From NCBI GenBank assembly GCA_026182355.1, contig JAPFBL010000566.1:248001-312000 (forward strand): DNA of 64,000 nt, given 5' to 3'. The notes below the pieces were generated by a model. That model worked only from the letters and a program-made list of their open reading frames with translations. It did no database searches and was not told the DNA's origin. This document shows positions 1 through 11,786 of the stretch, in pieces (the stretch's first letter is position 1; every line of letters begins with the position of its first letter). This DNA comes from Hermatobates lingyangjiaoensis (taxonomy: Eukaryota; Arthropoda; Insecta; Hemiptera; Hermatobatidae). Position numbers and translations under genes: made by a program.

Positions 1-545
1 AATAAAGTTCAATGTATAAAAAAAAAACATAGAGAAATTGAAAACACACAGTTACAGTCTCTAATTTTCGGTTTGAACCGTCTTCAGGAGAATTAAGAGA
101 GGTATCTGGTGTCACCCATCCAAGTGATGATTACGCTTAATGTTGCATAAGTTTAACACTGCTTGAAACCAAACGCACTGGTACAGAGACTGTTGGATCC
201 CAACAATCTACCGCATACGCGCCCGGTCACAGAGAATAAGGCAGACAAGAATCAATTTATATTTAAATTAGGATATATGAAAAAAATAATAAATACAAAA
301 AAGAAAAACTGAAGGATGAACAGAGGAAATGATACATAAATAAAATTGATTCTTGTTTGCCTTATTTTCTGTGACCGGGCGCGTATGCGGCAACATTTTT
401 GGGCTCTAACCATGTCTATACTAGTGCGCTTAGTTTCCCTATCTTATCTCTCCTGAAGACGGTTCAAACAATTACAGACTGCAAGTGTGTGTTTTTAATT
501 TCTCTGTTTCTTTTTCTACATTGAATTTTATTTGTCTGTTTCGCA
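1..545. mobile_element. Foldback element, family A, cut by window start
   Basis: Imperfect palindrome: the stretch from 1 to about 100 is the reverse complement of 452-540, and the inner arm segments 186-270 and 335-400 also pair, with a loop of about 75 bp. The left arm carries a hammerhead-like core on the minus strand (65-87: CTGAAGA, extra C, GGT/ACC stem, GAAAA). A 5S-like insert interrupts the left arm at 103-157. Related copies lie at 3645-3900, 38141-38412 and 38546-38668. Confidence 0.7.
103..157 (-). repeat. 5S-rRNA-like SINE head fragment inside foldback arm
   Basis: On the minus strand the segment resembles the internal control region of 5S rRNA (the GCTTAA...GTC...ACTTGGATGGGTGAC order, as in the 5S gene's box A/IE/box C). 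It has no counterpart in the opposite arm of the palindrome, so it is an insertion or a captured piece. It matches 1018-1073 closely. Confidence 0.55.
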
Positions 546-889
546 TCGAATTTTCATCGAAAAAGTGTTTTAGTGCATGACTTAAATAAAGTGACCTCAA
601 TACTTTAAATTTCACGTCAGTTATTAATTTTAACTACACTTTATGAATACAAAATAAAAAGAGTAAATTCATGAAAAACATTAATAAAATAAATATAATT
701 TTCTTACGTTTAACAGAATTAATTTGCAAATGATATGAAATTCCTTAATATGAGTAAATACTACATTACAACAATTTGCACAAGTAATAAATTATTTGCC
801 GATTTTGTACATTTAAATGTTATGAACGAGTACATATCGGTTTGCACATTTTTATTTTATATTAAAAGTAGTAAGGCAGAATATTATTT

Positions 890-1075
890 TTTTTTTCTCT
901 ACGCTCACACTTATTAGTTTTATGCACTTTATGTGCTAAGGGGAGAATGTGTGGTTCACAACATCGTAAGGAAACCATTAAAAATGGGTGAATCACATTA
1001 CTGAGGGCACGAAAGGTACAAGGTGTCACCCATCCACGTGATGATTACGATTAATGTTGCTTAAATTTGATGACT
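890..1075 (-). repeat. 5S-headed SINE with tail shared with the tRNA-headed SINE
   Basis: Minus-strand head at 1018-1073 is 5S-rRNA-like (reverse complement reads GTCACCCATCCACGTGATGA and so on). The body and tail at about 920-1010 match the tail found on tRNA-headed SINEs at 30650-30960 and 43575-43870 (the aaaatgggtgaatcacatta segment and the gtgctaaggggagaatgtgt segment). This suggests two SINE types using one 3' tail. Confidence 0.5.
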
Positions 1076-1248
1076 ATAATAGTATTGAGATTTAACGAAT
1101 TAATTTTTATTTATTGAGACTATTCGCCTTTTTTGTAGTTCATCCAACCCCTCAAAACCTTTAAGAGGAAGGTCGCGTCAAAGTTAAGAATCACAGGTTT
1201 ATTGTATTTTTCCAATGAAATGATATATATGTTTGGGTGAGGACTGAC

Positions 1249-1474
1249 TCGACGAGGGCGTCGGTAAGGCTGGCAATGTTGTCGTGGTCGAGGTTAGTGG
1301 TCGGTTCGTCAAGAGCGAGGACGCCGCAGTTGGAGCTGAAGGTCTCTGCCAAGGCGATTCTGATGATGAGGCAGGCCAGTACCTTTTGGCCAGCGCTGCA
1401 CCTTCCGCGCATGTCCATCTCTACGCCATTTTTCACCATCACAACTCTGTAGTTGTAAGTCCGCCTTTTGTCCG
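1249..1474 (-). CDS. RAD50: RAD50 exon 22: ABC signature and Walker B
   Basis: Codons 1182-1257. [20 protein letters not shown] then the signature helix [20 protein letters not shown] and Walker B/D-loop [16 protein letters not shown]. The donor ga|gtcagt leads into an intron that runs off the window; the terminal exon with the THD(E)DF motif is not visible between 1 and 1248. Base composition is strikingly unlike the other exons (about 55 of 74 codons end in G or C). Confidence 0.95.
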
Positions 1475-4400
1475 CTGAAATCCACCCCAATACAATAACT
1501 AAACCAATCTTACCTAACTGGATACGCATGCAGTTTATGACAAGGCAAATGACAATGTATTTTAAAGAGAAGAAATTTGGCAGGCTTATTAAATTCCTTT
1601 GGTTTCAGGGTATTCTTGCTAAACTGAGTATTTTTAAGTCAGTAATTATCCATTCTATTTCATGATGCTCATATCTATATTAAAAACTTTCAAAAACCTT
1701 TATTTAGTATAATCATTACCATGATTTAGGCAGCCAGGTTAGCTCAATAGTAACGTGCTCATCTCTGGACTGGTAGATCCATGGTTCAATACCTACTCTG
1801 GCCCCTCTATGCGGGAGGTGAATAAATCTGAGAACGTCGTCCCTCGCAGGGGACGTTGAGACTACGATGTCAGGAACTCGTTTAACATCCTTACTCTAAA
1901 TACACTTCAGTTAGGCAAAAATTTACTACTTTCAATGAAAGAATGTTCATTGTGTCGTATTACAAAAGGACGAACACTCAGCCTATTTGTTCTCTTGTGA
2001 GACTGCCACTGCAAGCTAACCTAACCCATTAATGAGTTGTGAATAATTTTGTAATTTTAAACCGATAAAAAACATAATACTGTTTTCAAAGATACGTTTT
2101 TATTTCTAAAGCTTCTACTTAAAGACTGTCAATGGACAGCCTACTAATCTAGTGTTTTTCAATGGAAAGAAAGTATAAGACATTATGTTAACAAACAACC
2201 ACGTTAACTATGGGTGGGCTACTTCACTGGGTTTATTTTACATTGGGAGGCCTAAAATTTCATTTATTCAAATTTAATTAGTGGAGGGACTTTGAAACAA
2301 CTTTGACAGCGTATACAAATTTTCCATTTCTCACATAGGCAATATACAGTCATATCCAATATTCAAACATCGAGCCCTCAGTAGTAACAGCAAGATCAGA
2401 ATGTATAACATGTTCTCAGACTTGGTATAAATCACTATACCAAGCTCATTCACATTAACTAAGAACTATGTTTCATTCCGCATAATCCAAGCAACTATAT
2501 TTTTCTATGTATTATGAATAAAGGAATCATCAAAGTTCCCTGTCCATATCATTATTGGATTAATTATAAATTATTTCACATGAAATTCGAAACATATTTG
2601 CAAATACAACACAACATTTAAAAATAGACATGACTACCTTTTTCCTATGCTATATGGGGTTTAAAGTAGATATTTCGAATTTCAAAACGACTGAAACGTT
2701 GAAAACTGTTTTAGATGAAAACTGAAGAACTGTAATTGCTTTTTAAATTGTTCAGTTAAGTAACAATTTTTAGTTTTAAGATGACAAAAAGTCGGTAGAA
2801 ATGTAAATGAAGTACATATATTCTCGTTTTCATATTTTAATGAATTCTAAATTCAAAATATAGAATTCTAAGATGTTATATTTGACATAAATAAAATGAA
2901 AAATAATTTAGAAGAACATTTAGATTTTTGGTTAACAGTTTGAATTCTACAGTTTAGTTATTGCCTGTAAGTAAATCAATATCAACATTAGTAATAAACT
3001 AGTTCAGTTTTTTTTTGAAATTACGAAAAACCTACCATAGAAAGTTAATTCTCTTCAGGCTAAACAGAATCACAATCGTGTGTTATTGAATACATAAAGT
3101 TACTCTAAAACTGTATCCATTGAAATACAGGAGTTTCACCAACAACATTAATGAAATTTAATAATTGTTTTGTATTTTAATATTAATTTTATTTATTTCA
3201 TAATACATGAATTAATGTCATCTTTTACTGTACACCTACTTTTGGTCTACCTTCTATATTAAAAATAAAGGTAAACAATTCTCAGGGACAGGTAACTGAT
3301 AAAAATACTAAAGCTACTGGAAGTAAAATCAAATCAAACCTGAAGTAGCAGTGCTTTCGACATCTGTTTTGATTTCAATTGTGTCAACATCATCTCCTTT
3401 GTATATCTGTCTCCACAAGTCCCTGATGATGTTGTTAATATTCTTCATTCTTTCTTGATGAAAGTGCATAATAGCCCAATCTAATGCGATGAAATATTTA
3501 TTCATATCCTCAATAGCCGATTGCTCCACCTGAATTAGGATTTCAAAAATTTTAAATTAAAAAGTTATATTAATTAATAAAGCAATATTAACTATATAAT
3601 AATTAATATTATTTCAATAATATTTCTATTATATTAGTTCAAAAAAAGTAGAAAAGTTACACACAGAGAAAAGAACACACTTTCTGAGTCAAAATTTCAG
3701 AAAATCCGTCTTCAAGAGAAAAAAGAGATCGGGAGACTAAGCACGCCGTTGAGGTAACCTGTCGTTATGTCTGCAGTGTTCTTGGTCTTCCTATCTCTTT
3801 CCTCCTGAAGACGGATTTTTCGAAATTTTGAGTTAGAAAATGTGTTTCTTTACTCTGTGTTTTACTCTTCTTCGGTTTTGACCTTGTGTATTTCCAGTTT
3901 GGATCGACTTTACAGTGAATTTATATTATATTAATACGGTACTGTTTTCTTGACCACAAAATATTCACAAAACACTTTTTCTTTTTCTCGGAGTTTGGTC
4001 AGGGTAAATATATGGAATCACCTTTTTGCCAACGTTTCGTCTTTATTTCAAGACATCCTCAGGGCTATAAACTAACAAAAAACAATAAACAATGGACATT
4101 TTTTCATTTCTACTTTAAAAACATCATAAACAAATTGAAAAAAGAACTTACTGAAGGCTTGGTTCTGTTACATTTACAAACAACCGTTAACTGTCATTAC
4201 ATGTGCTGTTCCAAGCGACAAATTATTGAACCACTGTTTTTTTAGTACAATCCATTATATATAAACATATATACTTATACACATATTATAATATATATCT
4301 ATTATAATATGTATCACCATAATATATATCTATAATACATTTATAATAAATTATTATTTTAACAATCCTTAAAAATATAAACTAGATAACATTGCATCTT

Positions 4401-7400
4401 TAACTATTTATGATGGAACTATAAATCCTACTTAAATTGTCTGTATCTGTTTTTCTATTGCAAGTATTATTAGTATTTTTGATATGTATCATTTCTTTTA
4501 TCAATCTTTTATTGTATGAAGTTTCATAATCTAAAATTGATGCATTCTCAAATTGAAATGTGTGTTGATTTTTAATTGCATGCGAGGCTAGGGCACAAAA
4601 CATTTTTTTATTTTTAAAATTCGATTTGTGTAAAGCTAATCTATCTTTTAGATATTGTTTGGTTTGACCTATGTATACATTATTACAATTATTGCAAGGA
4701 ATAGAATATATTATATTGCTTTTAATTAGTTTGTTGATAGGTGATTTGGTGTTCGTAAAAATGCATGTATTTAATTTTTTCTTTACTTTATATGTTATTT
4801 TAAAGTTAGCTTCCTTAAGTATTTTTCCAATCTGTTCTGTCAGTCCTTTCACATATGTCACTGATCTATACTGTGGTGAGTTGGTGAGGCCATTATTACT
4901 GGAGTGCTGATTTATTTCATTACCTTCTTCAGTGTTTAAATCCGGTGTTATATTTCTATTAGCGTCTACCTGTGGAGTTATTTCATTATGGTTACTAACT
5001 GTTGATAGCATTATTTTATTTATTAAATGGTGCGGGTAATTGTTTTGTTTCAATATATTTTTTACTATATTTAAATTTTTTTGTATAAATTGATTATCAC
5101 ATAAATGTATGGCTCTATGTTTCAAAGCTAATGCAGTGTTAATTTTGTGTTTTAGAGGGTGGTGGGATAAAAAATTTAGGTATCTATCAGATTTTTGTGG
5201 TTTACGCCACCAATCGACAACTAGGCTACCCTCCGGATTTCTGTATACTATTGTATCTAGAAATGGGAGGCTACGATCTTTTTCTAATTCTATTACAAAT
5301 TTTAATTTTGAATGGAACGAATTGAAATGGTCCAGTACTGTATCAACCGACTCTTGGGGAATTGTTAAAAACAGGTCATCTATATATTTATAAATGAAAG
5401 GCATTGGAAAAGGTATTACATTAATTACTGTATCAAGAAGGTAATCCATCACTAAATCTGCCAAAATGGGGGCACATGGAGTAGATGGAGTATATGGTAT
5501 AGATGGAGTAGCAATGGGTAGTCCATGTGCCCCCATTTTGGCAGATTTAGTGATGGATTACCTTCTTGATACAGTAATTAATGTAATACCTTTTCCAATG
5601 CCTTTCATTTATAAATATGTAGATGACCTGTTTTTAACAATTCCCCAAGAGTCGGTTGATACAGTACTGGACCATTTCAATTCGTTCCATTCAAAATTAA
5701 AATTTGTAATAGAATTAGAAAAAGATCGTAGCCATACCTTACTACTCTCACTGGAAAACTATGAAAACGAAAAAATATATAAAAATTAACGAACCTATTG
5801 TATTCCTCTCTTCGTTTTGACTATTCTAACATGAGGAGCATGAAAATAGAAAAAAATTAGCAACTAAAGAAACTTTACCCTATAATTGTTCACACCTTAA
5901 CCCCTCTCACTGGAAAACTATGAAAACGAAAAAATATATCAAAATTAACTAACCTATTGTATTTATCTCTTCGTTTTGACTATTCTGTCATGAGGAGCAT
6001 GAAAATAGAAAAAAATTACCAACTATAAAAACTTTACCCTATAATTGTTAACACCTTAACTGCTCTCACTGGAAAACTATGAAAACGAAAAAATATATCA
6101 AAATTAACAAACCTATTGTATTTCTCTCTTCGTTTTGACTATTCTAATATGAGGAGCATGAAAATAGAAAAAAATTACCAACTAAAAAAACTTTACCGTA
6201 TAATTGTTAACACCTTAACTGCTCTCACTGGAAAACTATGAAAACGAAAAAATATATCAAAATTAACAAACCTATTGTATTTCTCTTTTCGTTTTGACTA
6301 TTCTATCATGAGGAGCATGAAAATAGAAAAAAATTACCAACTAAAAAGCTTTACCCTATAATTATTAACACCTTAACTGCTCTCACTGGAAAATTATGAA
6401 AACGAAAAAATATATCAAAATTAACAAACCTATTGTATTCCTCTCTTCGTTTTGACTATTCCATCATGAGCAGCATGAAAATAGAAAAAAAATACCTACT
6501 AAAAAAACTTTACCCTATAATTGTTAACACCTTAACTGCTCTCACTGGAGAACTATGAAAACGAAAAAATATATCAAAATTAACAAACCTATTGTATTTC
6601 TCTCTTCGTTTTGACTATTCTAACATGAGGAGCATGAAAATAGAAAAAAATTACCAACTAAAAAAACTTTACCCTATAATTGTTAACACCTTAACTGCTC
6701 TCACTGGAAAACTATGAAAACGAAAAAATATATCAAAATTAACAAACCTATTGTATTTCTCTCTTCGTTTTGACTATTCTAACATGAGGAGCATGAATAT
6801 AGAAAAAAATTACCAACTAAAAAAACTTTACCCTATAATTGTTAACACCTCAACTGCTCTCACTGGAAAATTATGAAAACGAAAAAATATATCAAAATTA
6901 ACAAACCTATTGTATTTCTCTTTTCGTTTTGACTATTCTATCATGAGGAGCATGAAAATAGAAAAAAATTACCAACTAAAAAGCTTTACCCTATAATTGT
7001 TAACACCATACATTTATGTGATAATCAATTTATACAAAAAAATTTAAATATAGTAAAAAATATATTGAAACAAAATAATTACCCGCACCATTTAATAAAT
7101 AAAATAATGCGATCAACAGTTAGTAACTAACCATAATGAAATAACTCCACAGGTAGACGCTAATAGAAATATAACACCGGATTTAAACACTGAAGAAGGT
7201 AATGAAATAAATCAGCACTCCAGTAATAATGGCCTCACCAACTCACCACAGTATAGATCAGTGACATATGTGAAAGGACTGACAGAACAGATTGGAAAAA
7301 TACTTAAGGAAGCTAACTTTAAAATAACATATAAAGTAAAGAAAAAATTAAATACATGCATTTTTACGAACACCAAATCACCTATCAACAAACTAATTAA

Positions 7401-10400
7401 AAGCAATATAATATATTCTATTCCTTGCAATAATTGTAATAATGTATACATAGGTCAAACCAAACAATATCTAAAAGATAGATTAGCTTTACACAAATCG
7501 AATTTTAAAAATAAAAAAAATGTTTTGTGCCCTAGCCTCGCATGCAATTAAAAATCAACACACATTTCAATTTGAGAATGCATCAATTTTAGATTATGAA
7601 ACTTCATACAATAAAAGATTGATAAAAGAAATGATACATATCAAAAATACTAATAATACTTGCAATAGAAAAACAGATACAGACAATTTAAGTAGGATTT
7701 ATAGTTCCATCATGAATAGTTAAAGATGCAATGTTATCTAGTTTATATTTTTAAGGATTGTTAAAATAATAATTTATTATAAATGTATTAATAGATATAT
7801 ATTATGGTGTTACATATTATAATAGATATATATTATAATATGTGTATAAGTATATATGTTTATATATAATGGATTGTACTAAAAAAACAGTGGTTCAATA
7901 ATTTGTCGCTTGGAACAGCACATGTAATGACAGTTAACGGTTGTTTGTAAATGTAACAGAACCAAGCCTTCAGTAAGTTCTTTTTTCAATTTGTTTATGA
8001 TGTTTTTAAAGTAGAAATGAAAAAATGTCCATTGTTTATTGTTTTTTGTTAGTTTATAGCCCTGAGGATGTCTTGAAATAAAGACGAAACGTTGGCAAAA
8101 AGGTGATTCCATATATTTACCCTGACCAAACTCCGAGAAAAAGAAAAAGTGTTTTGTATTATATTAATATATATTATACAAAGTTTTCTTATCTCAACTA
8201 CATATATTCTTGTTGTATTCATGAATTTGGAAAATAATAAATATGTGACTCCCCACAACTAAAATGGATGCTAAATAACAATAATTAGAATTAAATTTTC
8301 TGTTCCTAGATATTTTTTTTAGAAATATTTGAATGATAACCAAAACTAAATTATTTAACTATGTAAACTCTGGCGCACATAATTGATAATTCATTATATT
8401 ACCTGGCTTATTCAGTTTATTCCATTCAATGATTTGATTAATATTTAAATGTGTACCACTAATCTTAGTTATTAGTTATGGTTACTTTTTTAAAGAGCTG
8501 CGAAGTCCGCCCCTAGTGGGGCCATGCAGCTGTACCACAGGTTGCATTGGCTTTATTTCCACGTGGTTCTTCGAACCGGGGGCTACAAGGACCACTGACC
8601 CTATCTCCCTGCAGCTGACAGGTTTAGTAGGTCCATTAGTCCGGAGTTTTATCCGAAACTCTTAAAATAAGTCGGTACTACGGGCGGCGGGGGCCCATGG
8701 AGAGGTTCTCTCTCTAGCCCGCCCTTGAGGTCAGACTCGTAGTGGCTGTTAGTTCTCACCCAGGTTGGGTAGACCCTTGTGGTCGCTGTGTGAGCAGCAG
8801 TAACCTCTCGGGCCGATGCCTACTTAGCATACCGGGGAGCTAGAGCAGTAGGAACGTACCACGATCTCAGCTAAGTGGGCTGGAATACTGGTTGTTGTTT
8901 TAATAGACACTTTGGCTTTTGATGGGCTACTCAGAGTGGGGAAGAATGGATACAACCCTATCTCGTGCCCTTATATTCGAAAGAGAGACCTATTAATCTA
9001 CTCTGTCTGGAACTTATACTGTCCAGGTGGCTTTTAGCAACGAGAGATTTTTAATCTCTCCATTTTCAGTCTCATTATGTACCAAGACGCCCCATAATGG
9101 GGCCCTGATGGGCCAAATTAACTATTATTGCAACCCCTGATCCCGGGGTAACGGGAATTCCCTCCTCAGAGGGGGACGACCCAACTCCTAAGAGTCGTAT
9201 GGTAGTTTATAAACTGTCAGCATAGGTAGTGCTGGTCATTATTATTATAAAGTGCTGCGAGCACCTCTTCTTCTTCTTCTTTGTTATAAGTGGTAAACTG
9301 TTATAAGTAAAGTCAGATTTTTTTTAGTGAAACCCACTCACAACTATACATCATTACTACCTTAAAAAATACAATCACAATTTTATTTTCTAAGTTCTTA
9401 TTTGGGTTTAATACCTTGCTAATTAATATATATCAAGATTGCCGAGCTTATAAAAACCATATCATACTGAAACAGTTTGCATGCAGCTCTTTAAAATTCA
9501 AATTGAAAAAAAATAATAATAAAGGACAATACCCTTTAACAGAAACCATGAAGTAAACGCATTTATTTATAGTTATTGTAAAATATCGAAATCTACATTA
9601 CCTTTATTTCGATTAATTTTTCCTTGTAATTCTTTTCAGCGTTTTTATAATGATCCTTGTTTAATTCTTTTTTAAGTGATTCAACAGATTTATCCAGTTC
9701 TTTTACTCTTCCTTCAGCGTGAGCTTTCTAAAAAAAAAAAAAGTTAAATGTTTTTAATATGAACAATTTTCAAACTTTTATGAATTCAAAGTAGAAAAAG
9801 TTTGATGATATGATTTCACTCAGTGTAGTGTCAGAGGATTGGTGGAGAAGCTACTATTCCTCAAGAATGATCCACCGGGTTATAGACAACTTTCTTGATG
9901 CTGTTGACCCTTTTCCAAGCTTAGAAACTTTAGTGCTTTGCAAGTAGGAAAAGTATGGCTATAATAAATCAAGGGCGAGCAACATTCCCGGGGGCTTCAA
10001 CAGTACATGGTTGTACCCCTTCCAAGTGTCAACTTCACCTAATATCGTTTAACTTTGGTGATCTAATAGAAAGTGCAGAATATTTTCGCTAGAAATTTTG
10101 CTGTCAATTTCACATCTGTTTGTTAGGCTTTATCAATAATTTTTTTTACGCCATACTGTAAAACCCAAGCGGATACATCGTAGCTGTGCGATATCAATTT
10201 TTTTTTCGAATTTTGAGTCAAACATCCCCAACCATCAAAGAGATTAAGAGAAAGAAAGAAGGAGAAAGTGAATGAGTGAGAGAGAGAGAGAAGTAGAAAG
10301 TATTTTTGGACTCAGAAAAAAGGAGAGAGTGAGTGAGTAAGAAAGAGTGAGGAGGGGGGTTAGAAAGTATTTCTGGACTCAGAGAATTAATAGCACGTAC

Positions 10401-11749
10401 AAAGTAGATTTGAAGAGAGTTAACATAAATGTATTAAAATACATTCCCAGATGATTTTCTGAATTAGTGCGTGCGATTTCTAAATGCTCATTGTTAATAA
10501 CTGACAATTACATGATCTAAATAACAACTATTTACTGAAAAGTACAGTATCAAAAACATGAGACAAAAATCTATAAATCATTGGTATAAACAAACCTCCG
10601 TTTGCAGTCTGTCCACTTCCATTTCTAATTTGTGTTTTTCTATAGTCAAGCTAGCGTGGTCCTTACTCCCTAAGTTAATTCCAAGACTCTCTAATTCTGC
10701 AACAAGCGCCCTTTCTTCCTTCATCTTTTCTCTTAATTTAACATTATCTTGAAGATCTCTTTCACGAGTCTAAAACAGAAAAATTTCATATTCAAAATGT
10801 TACAACACTTCACAATCTATTTCTTTGTTTTTTTTTGTTTTAACCTGTTAATTTCAAGATTAAAGTAATTTAATATATTTAACGAAAGGAAGGTTGAGTT
10901 AATCATCAATCATCATCCTGAATAATCTTGTGGTGTCAATTCTGCGTGTGACCCTTTTATTATAAAGTATATAATTCTTTTTTTCGGGCAGTTTAAACAC
11001 ACAAACACACTCTACCTCTGTCTCTCTCTCTCACACACACACACACACACTCTACCTCTGTCTCTCTCTCTCACATACACACAAACACACTCTACCTCTG
11101 TCTCTCTCTCTCACACATAAACAAACACACTCTACCTCTCTCTCATACACACACACACTCTACCTCTCTCTCTCCTTAACACACACACAGAAACACACTC
11201 TACCACTCTCTCTTTCTCCACACACTCTCTCTCTCACACACACACACACAAAACACTCTACCTCTCTCTCTCTCTCTCTCTCATACACACATAAACACAC
11301 TCTACCTCTGTCTCTCTCTCTCCACATACACACACTCTACCTCTCTCTCTCCTTAACACACACACAGAAACACACTCTACCACTCTCTCTTTCTCCACAC
11401 TCTCTCTGTCTCTCTCACACACATACACACACACACACAAACACACTCTACCTCTGTCTCTCTCTCTCTCTCACACACACAAACACACTCTACCTCTGTC
11501 TCTCTCTCTCTCTCTCACACACACAAACACACTCTACCTCTGTCTCTCTCTCTCTCACACATACACACACACTCTACCTCTCTCTCTCCTTAACACACAC
11601 ACAGAAACACACTCTACCTCTGTCTCTCTCTCTCACACACACAAACACACTCTACCACTCTCTCTTTCTCCACACAAACACACACTCTCTCTCTCACACA
11701 CAAAAACACACTCTACCTCTTTCTCACTCTAACACACACGAACACAATC

Positions 11750-11786
<37 letters not shown>

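Larger units (their letters stand above)
3937..8156. mobile_element. Head-to-head Penelope-like (PLE) palindrome
   Basis: Two oppositely oriented, 5'-truncated copies of one PLE meet at about 5487-5510. The left copy reads leftward (minus), the right copy rightward (plus). The matching outer ends are 3968-4075 and 8042-8156. Both copies encode the 3' part of RT plus a GIY-YIG endonuclease, and both outer ends carry a hammerhead-like core. A direct repeat of about 13 bp (tattatattaata) at 3924-3936 and 8157-8169 may be the target-site duplication of the whole unit, which would mean it inserted as one palindromic structure. The right arm lacks about 150 bp of coding DNA and carries a 1.26-kb tandem array there. 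Confidence 0.85.

Noticed and set aside
1018..1073. Functional 5S rRNA gene
   Set aside because: Only about 55 bp of 5S-like sequence with many differences, attached to a SINE body.
1237..1478. Plus-strand open frames opposite RAD50 exon 22
   Set aside because: Antisense shadows of the conserved exon, made long by its GC-rich codons.
1735..1800. Functional tRNA gene
   Set aside because: Box A- and B-like words are present, but the cloverleaf stems are not kept and the sequence continues into a SINE body with other copies.
4012..4245. 77-codon frame repeated inverted at 7879-8112
   Set aside because: Lies in the PLE terminal region including the hammerhead-like core; it is duplicated because of the palindrome and has no protein similarity that I recognise.
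4671..5393. Plus-strand frames opposite the left PLE arm, and the minus copy at 7212-7451
   Set aside because: Antisense shadows of the RT/GIY-YIG coding strand; the same peptide appears twice only because the arms are inverted copies.
11258..11446. Cys/Val/Arg-rich open frame on the minus strand
   Set aside because: Lies entirely inside the CA/CT microsatellite and simply reflects repeat codons.
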